From contig JAAMPI010000380.1 in NCBI GenBank assembly GCA_013054445.1, forward strand, positions 1-40,519: a stretch of 40,519 nucleotides of DNA. The letters run 5' to 3'. This document shows positions 23,609 to 32,274 of this stretch, piece after piece. A program made the position numbers and the translations under genes. Below the pieces are notes generated by a model. That model did not search any database and had not been told where the DNA came from. It worked only from the letters and a program-made list of their open reading frames with translations. Origin of the DNA: Cudoniella acicularis. Lineage: Eukaryota; Ascomycota; Leotiomycetes; Helotiales; Helotiaceae. Positions within the stretch are counted from its first letter, which is position 1, and every line of letters starts with the position of its first letter.

Positions 23609-24408
23609 TTACCGAAAATAGAGGCCCTGCTTTCTCTGAGAACAACGCTTACATTTCTCATGTTCGCAGTTCTCACGCTTCTCCACAACTTCGTCGTCTC
23701 TCTGCCACGGATTATCGTGTCCGCACTGGCACTTTTGATCCCAAGTCATATATATCAGCTGCTTGTTCGAAGTCCAACATAGTTTCAGAGAGCCTAGGAG
23801 ACTTACACAATACCAGTACCCACCATGTCTCCGGTGCCTCCTTTTGTTGATTCTCTTTCGGTCTAGGACGTTCAAGATCTTTTGAATCTCAGTTGTGTAT
23901 TGTTTCCACCGCTCCTTACCCCTGCTATTATTAGACGAAGACAAAGAAACGGCGCCTGAGCCCGCACCCCTCTTACTCTCCAGCAACTTCGCGACCGTTA
24001 AACTCCTAACAAACACTCCGAAATCCCTTCTGTTGAAAAGGAACGCATCATCAGTAGCATCTTGGGAGGAAATCTTTCCCCCAAAAGAAGCGTTGTTGAA
24101 GATTCTGTTGGTGATAATGCTTGTTGTTAGCTGGTTATATTCCGACGTGGTATCTAGGCTGGTTTGTATAAGATGTTGGATTTTATTATAGAGGGTATCA
24201 TCGATGAGGATTTTCTCTTCGGAGGGAAAATCAGGGAAAGAGTAGATATGGGGAAAAGAAGCGTCAATATCAACGAAATGAGGGTTTGGTTTTAGTTCAA
24301 CTCAGTCTGAGAAGTATCACGAACCAGCCGGTGGAGATTCTCTCAGAGACGCTCAGGATGATATGTGTTGTTTAAGAAGAAGGTTCTTTTGACTGGAAAC
24401 GACGGCAT
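23609..24408 (-). CDS. Hypothetical protein with Cys-rich, possibly zinc-binding C-terminus
   Basis: Model of 233 aa: 24408-24351, 24300-23807, 23758-23609. Intron 1 is 50 nt (GTCTCT..CTGAG), with a weak donor and acceptor. Intron 2 has a perfect GTAAGT donor and CAG acceptor and is 48 nt with no stop, so an unspliced form would also stay in frame. The frame in exon 2 is open for 164 codons (PHFVDIDASFPHIYSFPDFP, NQLTTSIITNRIFNN). The C-terminus reads YWYC .. KCQCGH .. ENCEHEKCKRC. A similar W-Y-C..C-x-C-G-H..C-x2-H-x2-C-x2-C ending is found, as I recall, in many ascomycete hypothetical proteins and suggests metal binding. ORFs on the opposite strand look like shadows. Function is unknown. 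Confidence 0.55.
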
Positions 24409-24982
24409 GTTTCAATAGACGGTTGGGATGAGTGGAATGCAAGTGATTTCATTCATCGCTGTCACGCTAGACTTTTCGATGAAAACTCGGTCGTCATGTG
24501 TTGTAATTGTGGAGATGTTCTATATCCAAGCGGATTTGACACATCTCTCTGCCAGGGGACTCAGCGATCATAGTGCGATGAAGTTTGTGCAAGTGGCAAT
24601 ACAATCATCACACTATTTTCTGACTGTGTACTCTCCGGATTCTGGATTTGAGAGAAGAGGTTTTAGTGTTTGTGTTTTCAGAGACCAATCCCCGTCGCTC
24701 CGCAGTTAAACATATAAGAATGCAGCAGGGAAGCTCGCAAGTCGAGATAACTTTGCGGTGATAATTTTAAGCTCGATTAAGTACTCTATCCCAAGCAATA
24801 AAATATGACTTTGGATGCTTATCAGAATAATAATAAATCTCGAACTCGAGAAAATAAAATTTCTTGCGTCATATAAAAGCTAGGGCCACAGCTCGTCTCA
24901 CACTTAAGCGAGCCCCTTAAAAAGAGATTCCCCACTAAAAAAATCACCATTGACTCAATTTAAGAGCTTTTTAGCTGGAAAT
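24409..24982. other. Intergenic region left of the transposon relic
   Basis: The first 300 bp are the likely promoter of the minus-strand gene ending at 24408. From about 24760 the sequence turns AT-rich. The 13-bp word CAATTTAAGAGCT at 24956-24968 recurs at 25801-25813 on the other side of the relic. An ATG-started plus ORF at 24428-24709 has no support. Confidence 0.45.
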
Positions 24983-25425
24983 TTAATTGATAGTAGCTAG
25001 CCCTCGTACTTTAATAACATCCCAGATCTTACAAGTTAATTATTTCATAAAATGACAGTAATCACGTAGATCTACCCAGTCCTAAAGCCCCTAGATTACC
25101 TCTATCAATGCGTCCTTAGTTTTTAGCTTATAAGCTATTTTATTTAGCTCTCCTTTCACCTACCTCTAGACCTTCTCAATCGGTTTTAAATCAGGTAAAG
25201 GAGGCCAACTAAGTCCACGAACCCTGTGCTATAGGCGGGGCAAGCGGGCGAAGCCTAGGTGCACCTTAGAGCTATCTTCTATAAAGATATACTCTAGACC
25301 TAAGGTCTTGAAGAGAGGAAAAACAACAGGCTATAATACCTTCTAAAGGTAGGCCTTAGAGCATATACCCTTACGCCTAGGCAACTTCTCTATAAAAACT
25401 AATAGTGATTTATAATCCTAGCTAA

Positions 25426-25453
25426 CGAGCCTGCTGACAAAAGTCTGGGTTTT
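25426..25453 (+). repeat. Left terminal inverted repeat of the MITE
   Basis: 28 bp, matching the reverse complement of 25670-25697 without mismatch. The match stops after the run GGGTTTT, where the two ends diverge. Confidence 0.85.
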
Positions 25454-25669
25454 CTGGGGAGTGTTAAGCGATTTTCAGGCTTCACGACCCCGCCCTTAGG
25501 CTTCTAAAAATCAAACTGATCGCGATCACTTGATTATTATAAAATAACCAGTACTATTTATTATATAAACTCCAGGAATTATGATTTAAAATAGTCAAGG
25601 ATACTTTCTATTTACTAACTTTTAAAATTTTATGAATTTTTGATTTTGATTTTCTAGTAGAATACCCTA

Positions 25670-25697
25670 AAAACCCAGACTTTTGTCAGCAGGCTCG
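25670..25697 (-). repeat. Right terminal inverted repeat of the MITE
   Basis: Perfect inverted copy of 25426-25453, followed by the second TAA of the target-site duplication. Confidence 0.85.
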
Positions 25698-25742
25698 TAA
25701 GCAAAATCGCCGCCAGGTAGAAAACATTAAATTATACTAAAT

Positions 25743-26535
25743 TTTGTATATAAATTAATGCTTAGTGCTGCAAATCAATTAATTATTTACATAACTTCAC
25801 CAATTTAAGAGCTGGTCACATACAAAGTTCATACATTTGTTTATTGGAGCCTGAGCTACATTCTCTTATAAAAGGGTCCCACAACTTTCCCCGTTTCGGT
25901 GTTAATATTGAGCACTGCCCGGCACTGCTGCCCAATTCCGAGCGCGATACTCCGTACTTTGAAGTCAATGAGTGTGTTCATCGGATCCTCCTATTGTGTC
26001 ATTGTGACCAGAGTTGCATCGGGCGATTATATCGCAGCCTACCATGAAAATGGGATAATAGGCCTGGAACGAGTCCCATCTTAAGTCTTACTACCAAATA
26101 AAAATTAAATTCCACCAAGTCTCGGAAGTAGACAGCCGTTGGATATATTCCTAAGACCGCGAGTAATTATTGCCCAAATTGGTCAAGCTTGTAATGTTAA
26201 TCTTGAAGCAAATCGGTTGTAGGATTTAGGAAAAGTCCGAAACACTGATACAATAAGCCCCTTTTGATAAGCGCGGTTAGATAAGCGCCTTTAGATGCAA
26301 GGCCTACGATCACACGACTCTTGATACGACAACACTAACCTACACGCGGAAATTAGCAGGAGGCATTCCTAGAAATATCACAGACAGATACAAGATTATC
26401 GCAATATCCTGACCCTTCAATTGTGTTGTGTTCGTATTAGGATGCGTGGTCTCGCATATAAATTACTACATCACATGCTTCAAACTGCTTCCTTTGAAAT
26501 CAATTTATCTACATTTCACTACAGAAGTTAGGCCA
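25743..26535. other. Intergenic region and SDR promoter
   Basis: The left 100 bp are AT-rich remains of the transposon region. The stretch 25840-26100 has overlapping short ORFs without support. The right part is the promoter of the SDR gene and contains the cluster motif at 26266-26298. Confidence 0.5.
26266..26298 (+). promoter_or_regulatory. Cluster motif, copy A (tandem)
   Basis: The plus strand reads GATAAGCGCGGTTAGATAA at 26266-26284, the reverse complement of TTATCTAACCGCGCTTATC. It matches copies B and C at 18 of 19 positions. A second, weaker unit overlaps it at 26280-26298 (GATAAGCGCCTTTAGATGC), so the site is a 14-bp-spaced tandem. It lies ~250 bp before the SDR start at 26536. 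The likely binder is the cluster Zn2Cys6 factor, a GATA factor, or both. Confidence 0.65.
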
Positions 26536-27770
26536 ATGCATCATCTATCAGGCAAGGTGCACATATCCCGTCCCCTAAATGGAGATTGGCCACTTCTGCT
26601 GACACACAGACCGACGGAACAGACTATCTTCGTTGCTGGAGGCTCTAGTGGTTTAGGCAAAGAGTTAGCTAAGGCATTGGCAGCTCAAGGTATGTTTTGA
26701 AAGGGTATAATCTTAATAGAGAGGTTGCTACTCATCCAAGATTTGCCCTGACCAATCCATAGGCGCCCATATCACCATTTTTGCGCGAAGGCAGCAGCAG
26801 CTCCATGAAGCCAGAGACGAAATTCTCGCAGTAAGGGCTCACACAAGCCAAGAAATAAATGCGGTGATACTTGATCTGGCCGATGCTTCGCAGGTTTGCT
26901 TCTCATCCAGCCTCGACCTCTCGCATTGCTAACATTGAAGAGCAGGTCGAAGCAGTATTTAGAACTCAGCCCCGGAATGCTGATGGCTTATACTGTGTGG
27001 CCGGCGGGACAACTGTCGAGACTGGATTCCTCGCAGATATTAACTCAAATCACTTAGAACAATGTATGCGAAACAACTACCTGACCAGCGCATACGCAGC
27101 ACAAGCTATGCTCAAAATTTGGACAGAGGATGACAAGCAGTCTTCAAAGAGAACCCATCAAGTACCAGCTCCCAAGGACCGACAGATCATCTTTGTCAGT
27201 AGTGCTGCTGCATTCGTGGGGTTTCCTGGTTATATCGCCTATACACGTATGTCCTGGATGACCATCGAAATATGATACAAACATGCTAACTCTTTCCTTC
27301 TCAAAGCTGCGAAATGCGCCGTGCGCGCCTTGGCTGACACACTGAGAGCAGAGGCCTTGATATACTCGTGTTCAGCCTCGACGTATAAAATCCACTGCGC
27401 GTTTCCATCGAACTTCATCTCCCCCGCCTTCATCGACGAGCAGAACAGCAAGCCGGAACTGACGAAACGGATGGAAGGAACGACTGCATCGACGGCTGAG
27501 CTCGCGCACAAATTGCATTCTTCAGAGCAGGTTGCTCGCTACATTATCAGTGCTGTGCGACAAGGCGATTTTGCGATTTGTAGTGAGCTGGAAGCGGCTG
27601 TGCTTTTCGCTAACATGATCGGGCCGTCGCCGACTAGAGGTTTGGGGATTGTGGACTCTCTTTTGGCACTGCTGATGAGGTTTATCATTTGGCCGATTTT
27701 AAGACGCCACTTCGACGCAATGTGTGCAAAGGAGGGCTTATCCCCTAAAATAGGGACACAAAGTGTGTGA
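26536..27770 (+). CDS. Short-chain dehydrogenase, 3-ketosphinganine reductase-like (TSC10/KDSR family)
   Basis: 349 aa from four exons: 26536-26689, 26763-26893, 26946-27246, 27307-27770; the last intron has a GCTAAC branch point. Family members reduce 3-ketosphinganine to dihydrosphingosine with NADPH at the ER. The cofactor loop is AGGSSGLG at ~34-41 and the catalytic set is Ser181, Tyr194 and Lys198 (YTPAK), in correct spacing. KDSR-like features are ADGLYCVAGGT, NNYLTSAYAAQAML and a C-terminal hydrophobic stretch (LLALLMRFIIWPILRRHF) that would anchor it in the membrane. I chose the ATG at 26536, the last one before the Rossmann fold; no better start is seen. It may be the housekeeping enzyme or a paralogue for a special ketone. 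Its place beside an amine oxidase and a regulator, with the shared motif ~250 bp upstream, favours a special role. Confidence 0.85.
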
Positions 27771-28621
27771 CTTCTTTTGCGGCTTAAAGCAGTGTAAGAC
27801 AAACATCTTGAGGAAGGTGCGCGCTAATACAAGATTGCCGTTGTTTGAATCGTCGGTGTCGGCAGGACCAAGACTCGAATATTAGTTCACAATTCAAGGA
27901 ATTTTCCAGGCCTCACACAAAGAATCCATTTATGCTTTTTATTGTGACTTGTTAGAAAGCATCGTACAAATATGTTTGCTTCTCTCCAACGACCTGCTTT
28001 GAAGAGGTCTGTGTGCCATGTGCTCTATGATAAAGAACAAATAAATTAGGTGAAAATAATGAAATGTGTTGCGATATACAGTTATGATGGACTGAATGTG
28101 GGGACTTCAGTGAAAAAATAAAGGATTAATTGATTAAGGGTAAGAATATTTTAGAAGGAGAGTTGTTTTATAGGATAGAAGTGGAAGGAGCCACTAGTCC
28201 CTAATAGGGGGGGGGGGACGTACCTTTACGGAGGGGAGTTCCACCGGAGGTGCAGGATATAAGTGAGTCCACAGCCTTACAAATTATGATTTATATTTGT
28301 AGTAGTAAAATTGCCAATAAAGAGTTTGTTAGCTACATGATTTGAAAGAGAGCTTTATAATATTTATAATAGTTAGCCACTGTAATTATAGTGCGTTTAT
28401 TATGTAGCATCCCTAAAGTTTAGCAGTATAGCCTCTAGAAGAATTTTCTTTTTGACATTCTACACTGACAAATAGGGGCTCATTGGGAGCCTCACTTAAA
28501 AGGACTAGCTAGAAAATTGAATTTGATGAAAAGCCTGTGATCTCGTATAGCAAGCGAAATACATTTCCATGTGTTCTAATGTAAGACTAGCTAATCGTGC
28601 TTTCCTTTTTTGAGTCTTTGA
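27771..28621. other. AT-rich intergenic region
   Basis: 851 bp between converging genes (SDR and membrane protein). 28000-28600 is AT-rich with a run of eleven G at 28207-28217 in a short GC-rich patch. It looks like decayed repeat DNA; no frame or terminal repeats could be read. Confidence 0.5.
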
Positions 28622-29591
28622 TCAAAAGCCGCTGACCATCACCGTGATGGCTGCCCATAGTATTACCCATAGAAACGGAAATCCCCATCCAACAGCGAAC
28701 CCAACCTCAACATCTGTTGTGAATATCACGACGGTACATGCGCCACAGACGAGAAGACCAGAAAGTGACCAGAAGATACTCAGCTGGGAAAGCCGCCGCC
28801 TCAATATCGGACTTGCTTCCCAATTCTCATTAAATTTTGTTCTGAAAGTGTAACCCCCGCCTAAATCCACCGCAATAACATCTTCGAGAAGAGTGTAGAT
28901 GCCAGGTCGTACAAATTCTGCTCGAGCGGTTGAGCTGATTCGGAAAGGAGCACGAATGTGCATGAAAGAGGCAATGTCGAGAACAAAGATGAAGAGGCAG
29001 ATCGGGAAGAACATAGATGGATTGACCATAGCTAGAAGCTTGATATAAGGGTCTGTCGGGATTGTAGCGATGATGAGCTCTGCCAGAGTGATCGCCAAGG
29101 TCACTGTGAATAGCCAATGTGAAGCATCACAACACCAGGGACTAGGATCAGAAGTAGTGATCAATGGCAAAGGGATAGAACTCTCTCCCGTGGAAGTGCT
29201 AGAGAGCGTACGGTCGTTGCAGTCATTCTGTAGCCCTGAGATGGAACACCGGCTCGAGATAAGAGGCTTGTTTGTGGACCATCTGGAGGTGATATTCCGT
29301 ACGCGAAGGGCATATTCGACATAGAGGCCCAGTCCCCAGACGCAGGTGATGATTATACAGACTAATATACTCGTCAGTTACCAAAATATGGACTCGAGAG
29401 AAGAAATATTCCGGACTTAGCGATGGTTTTGCTCGAGTTCCGTATCGAAGTCCATAATATAAAGCCAATGGCAAGGCACAGTTGTCAAGGAATAGAACCA
29501 CGAACCACAAGAGTAGCCATGGTTTCTTTTGGCGCAAATTAAAGCTGGGTAAACGGTCAATTTGACTTTCAGCACGTTGAAATTGAAGCAT
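28622..29591 (-). CDS. Multi-span membrane protein, conserved fungal family of unknown function
   Basis: 304 aa from two exons, 29591-29417 and 29361-28622, with a 55-nt intron (GTCCGG..TATTAG) in phase 1. I started at the ATG at 29591; an open frame upstream uses only GTG. About six hydrophobic segments are seen: WLLLWFVVLFLDNCALPLAL, ICIITCVWGLGLYVEY, LFTVTLAITLAELIIATI, MFFPICLFIFVLDIASFM, IFWSLSGLLVCGACTVVIF, VGFAVGWGFPFLWVILWAA. The N-terminal PSFNLRQKKPWLL and the DN-x-ALPLALYYGLRYG block are familiar from uncharacterised ascomycete proteins. Between spans 2 and 3 lies a Ser/Thr-rich loop with several Cys. It is neither a recognised transporter nor an enzyme. It is divergent from the Zn2Cys6 gene, with copy B of the cluster motif 139 bp before its start. 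Confidence 0.78.
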
Positions 29592-30134
29592 TTTCGAGAA
29601 TGGCACTAACTCGGACGCTTTCTTATAATCGTTAGGATATCGCGAGAAGTCTCCAGATCATATATCATACGATTGCTGAGCGGATGTAAATTTTGAGACT
29701 TGTGACCCCTGTTGTGACCCCTCGACCCTTTATCTAAACGCGCTTATCTTAGCGATTCCCCTTTTGGGTTTGGACCGAGGCACTTGTGTGTGTGAGGTGT
29801 CGCTTTAAACCCGGATTTTACGCCGTTTCTACCAATCATTTAGTATCCTAACAGCTTTTCATTGATACCTGAAACTATAATATAACTTTAGACAAGGTAT
29901 AGAAAAAGGATTTATCTATAAATCCAGGAGCAGCACTAGGCTTGTTGTGGACTAGGATTAATCTTACTAAGCCAGCAGGTCTGAACCCACGGGATACTCT
30001 CAGGTTGCCCCTCACAAATTATAATTACTCACTCACAACTTTGTATTACCTCCCGCCCTTCAAAAATTAAGCCTTCGTTCAAAAATATTCGACTAACTAG
30101 GGGGGATATCCTCTCCTGTTACAAGGCTCTTCTA
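29592..30134. other. Bidirectional promoter between membrane protein and Zn2Cys6 gene
   Basis: 543 bp separating two divergent genes; it holds motif copy B. The middle is AT-rich. CTAGGGGGGATATCC lies ~35 bp before the regulator start. No gene is seen. Confidence 0.55.
29730..29748. promoter_or_regulatory. Cluster motif, copy B
   Basis: Reads TTATCTAAACGCGCTTATC, one base different from copies A and C. It is 139 bp from the membrane-protein start and 387 bp from the regulator start, so it could act on both. It carries AGATAA and GATAAG on the minus strand, the core of fungal GATA-factor sites. Confidence 0.65.
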
Positions 30135-31634
30135 ATGCCTAACCAAACAGCCCGTCCATCACTCGTTCATCAGCGCCTCAAGCCCCGGCACCCCAGGGTG
30201 AAGACTGGATGTCTTCCTTGCCGCCTTCGGCGGAAGAAGTGCGATGAAATGAAACCTATCTGCTCTGGCTGCAAACGCAATCATCTATTTGCTCTTCGAA
30301 CTCGGACTCTCGCTCTTCGGACCCCGGTTCTCGATCTCCCCACACGACATCGTACCAAAGGACGTCGACCCCACTCCGTCAGCTTCGCTCCCCCGATATG
30401 TTTGGATGCTCAACCTTGAGACATCCCGCCTCGCAAATTCTGTTCGATTATTATATGCATGAAACATCTCATCTCCTTTCAATTGAGCATGGTCCGCAGA
30501 ATCCTTTTATCACCTGCGTAATTCCTTTAGCGCGTTCTCACTCTATGATTATGGATTCGGTTCTTGCCCTTGGTGGAGCTCATCTTTGCTACACTATGGA
30601 GGGCGCGGACATGAAGTCCGCCTCATCAACACACTATACTTTAGCGGTACGTCAGCTCAAACATGAGCTGACACGAGTGAATTCCGGTGAAGAATCAGAC
30701 CCAGTTCGACTACTTCTGACGATCCTGCTATTGAGCACCACTGAGGTTAGTTTCCTTCTTAAGTGTACGAGCTTCCAAAATTTACCTGACAAATCCGCAG
30801 TCTATCTCTGCCAACTCTCAAGGAGTGATATTTCATCATCTTCGTGCAAGCAGCCACTTTATACCATCACTTCTCGCTCTTGACCCAAATCACGGTGACC
30901 AAGAAATCCGCGCATTTTTGATTGAAACCTACGCATACATGGTGTCTGTAGCCAATATCACTGTCAACACCCAGCCGACTTATCCTGCCTTAATTCTCGA
31001 CCCTTGCATCACTGGTCTTGAGAGGTTTCAGGACTGTAAGGCATCCGGGATGATGTTTGGATACGCTCGAAATCTTCTCACATTACTTCCGTCAATCTGT
31101 ATGCTAGGGTACAATCGTACCCTCGAAGAAAATGCCGGAAAGTATTCGTTTGAGAATATTGCTTGGTATAAGGCACTTCAGTTTAAAATCGAGAGTTGGC
31201 AAGAACCTTCAACTAGTGAGGACAGCGGGAATGACATAAAGGACTTGGTGGTGGCTTCAAAAGTCTACAAAGAGGCTATCCTCATCTTTCTCCATACTGC
31301 TTTCTATGGGTCAAAAGTCGGGGACCCTGAACTTCTGTCCCTTATTGATACATCACTTTCTAAAACATCTTCATTTTTTGGGTTCGGTACTGATTCACCA
31401 GTGCTGTCCGTCATGCTCTGGCCTTGTATGATTATTGGCTCTTGCTTGCGAGAATCAGTTGCGAGACAATATCTCCGTGGCAAAATGCTTGAAACACGTT
31501 TCAATATGACGCTTGTTCTAAGATCGGTTCAATTATTGGATTGGCTGTGGGAAGATAACGCCTTGGACGCGTACGGTCCGTATGGGCTGGGGATTGTCAT
31601 GAGGAAACATGGGATAATGCATTCTATGAGCTGA
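30135..31634 (+). CDS. Zn2Cys6 transcription factor, frameshifted at the sixth cysteine
   Basis: Exons 30135-30745 and 30801-31634, intron 55 nt (GTTAGT..CCGCAG). Would be ~481 aa if intact. The zinc cluster begins VKTGCLPCRLRRKKCDEMKPICSGCKRNHL. The next residues should be F-C, but at 30288-30292 the sequence TTTGC is one base short: the first frame reads F-A and runs on to a stop at 30417-30419, while the frame holding the sixth Cys (TGC at 30290) continues as C-S-S-N-S-D and on through the rest of the protein. No GT..AG intron could bridge this. The remainder is helical, like Fungal_trans_2 regulators (FDYYMHETSHLLS, MDSVLALGGAHLC, WPCMIIGSCLRES, TRFNMTLVLRSVQLLDWLW). So it is either a recent 1-nt deletion (pseudogene) or a base-call error. 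It sits between motif-bearing promoters and would be the natural cluster regulator. Confidence 0.8.
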
Positions 31635-32274
31635 GCAGCTTCTTTCTGCCGGTTTGCTTCTTAGATAGAACATCAAGGAGATTCAGACCTGATGTTTAAA
31701 GAATCCTACCAGTTGTTGCTGTCAATAAGATCATCCGTCTCCAGCATATAAGAATTTGCAACTTGATTTCAATGATTTATGGATCTTACTCTGGATTATA
31801 CATCACCCCCATCCACTCAGCTACTATTTTACGCTCAGTAATTCAAGTTCCAGAGGACTAAGAATTCGTGAGTACCCCCCTCTTCCCCCCACCCCATTGA
31901 AATGTAATATATGTAACTCGTGATCCACGGGATATTACCTCGGATGACCGGTTGGGGTACGTCAGCAGCACGGCACCAGAATGACATGCAATTCCAACAG
32001 CCGATCACAGTTATCTAAGCGCGCTTATCTACCCGCCAGTAACATACTTCATTGACTAGGTTGCCCTGGATTTCTTGAAGGCCCTCTTCATATATGAGGC
32101 CCCCAGAAGGTTAGATGTATCATGAAGCTACAACGGTCCTGCGTTGCATTTTGGCTTTCTGCAAATTCGTTGTTCTGACATAACATACCAGACACTATTC
32201 ACCACGTTATTCTATCTTTGAATCCATTAGTCTATTGCCTAAGATAGAGCTGTCGACAGACCTACAAGGCAGCC
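31635..32274. other. Intergenic region and amine oxidase promoter
   Basis: 640 bp between two plus-strand genes. It holds motif copy C at 32011-32029. A C-rich patch (CCCCCCTCTTCCCCCC-like) lies near 31880. No gene. Confidence 0.55.
32011..32029. promoter_or_regulatory. Cluster motif, copy C
   Basis: Reads TTATCTAAGCGCGCTTATC; the core AAGCGCGCTT is a perfect palindrome. It is ~246 bp before the amine oxidase ATG, almost the same distance as copy A from the SDR gene (~252 bp). Confidence 0.65.

Larger units (their letters stand above)
25426..25697. mobile_element. 272-bp MITE with 28-bp perfect terminal inverted repeats
   Basis: A non-coding element nested in the Tc1 relic. Its ends are perfect inverted repeats of 28 bp beginning CGAGCCTGCTGACAAAAGTC. 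It is flanked by TAA on both sides (25423-25425 and 25698-25700), a 3-bp target duplication. Lack of an ORF, small size, long TIRs and a TAA/TTA duplication are typical of PIF/Harbinger (Tourist-like) MITEs. If the duplication is really TA, a mariner-type MITE is the alternative. It is AT-rich inside (about 25540-25660). The intact TIRs contrast with the mutated host element, so this insertion is younger than the RIP of the host. Confidence 0.85.
24983..25742 (-). mobile_element. RIP-damaged Tc1/mariner transposase relic
   Basis: The minus strand carries one frame, about 165 codons in all, that reads as the C-terminal half of a Tc1/mariner DDE transposase if stops are read through. Landmarks are DYKSLLVFIEKLP, EYIFIEDSSKVH (the second catalytic Asp region) and WPPLPDLKPIEKV, which matches the family motif WPPxSPDLNPIENLW including the third acidic residue. 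Eight in-frame stops are TAG, placed where the family has Trp (for example PIEKV*R*VK). Two more stops are TAA. TGG->TAG is CpA->TpA on the other strand, the classic RIP change. A 272-bp MITE interrupts the frame; removing it with one copy of its TAA duplication makes the frame continuous. The N-terminal half was not found. Confidence 0.78.

Noticed and set aside
23540..23782. Plus-strand ORF with hydrophobic segments
   Set aside because: Antisense to the last exons of the minus-strand Cys-tail gene, which has better splice support.
28207..28217. Run of eleven G
   Set aside because: Simple homopolymer in decayed intergenic DNA; no telomere-type or G-quadruplex array around it.
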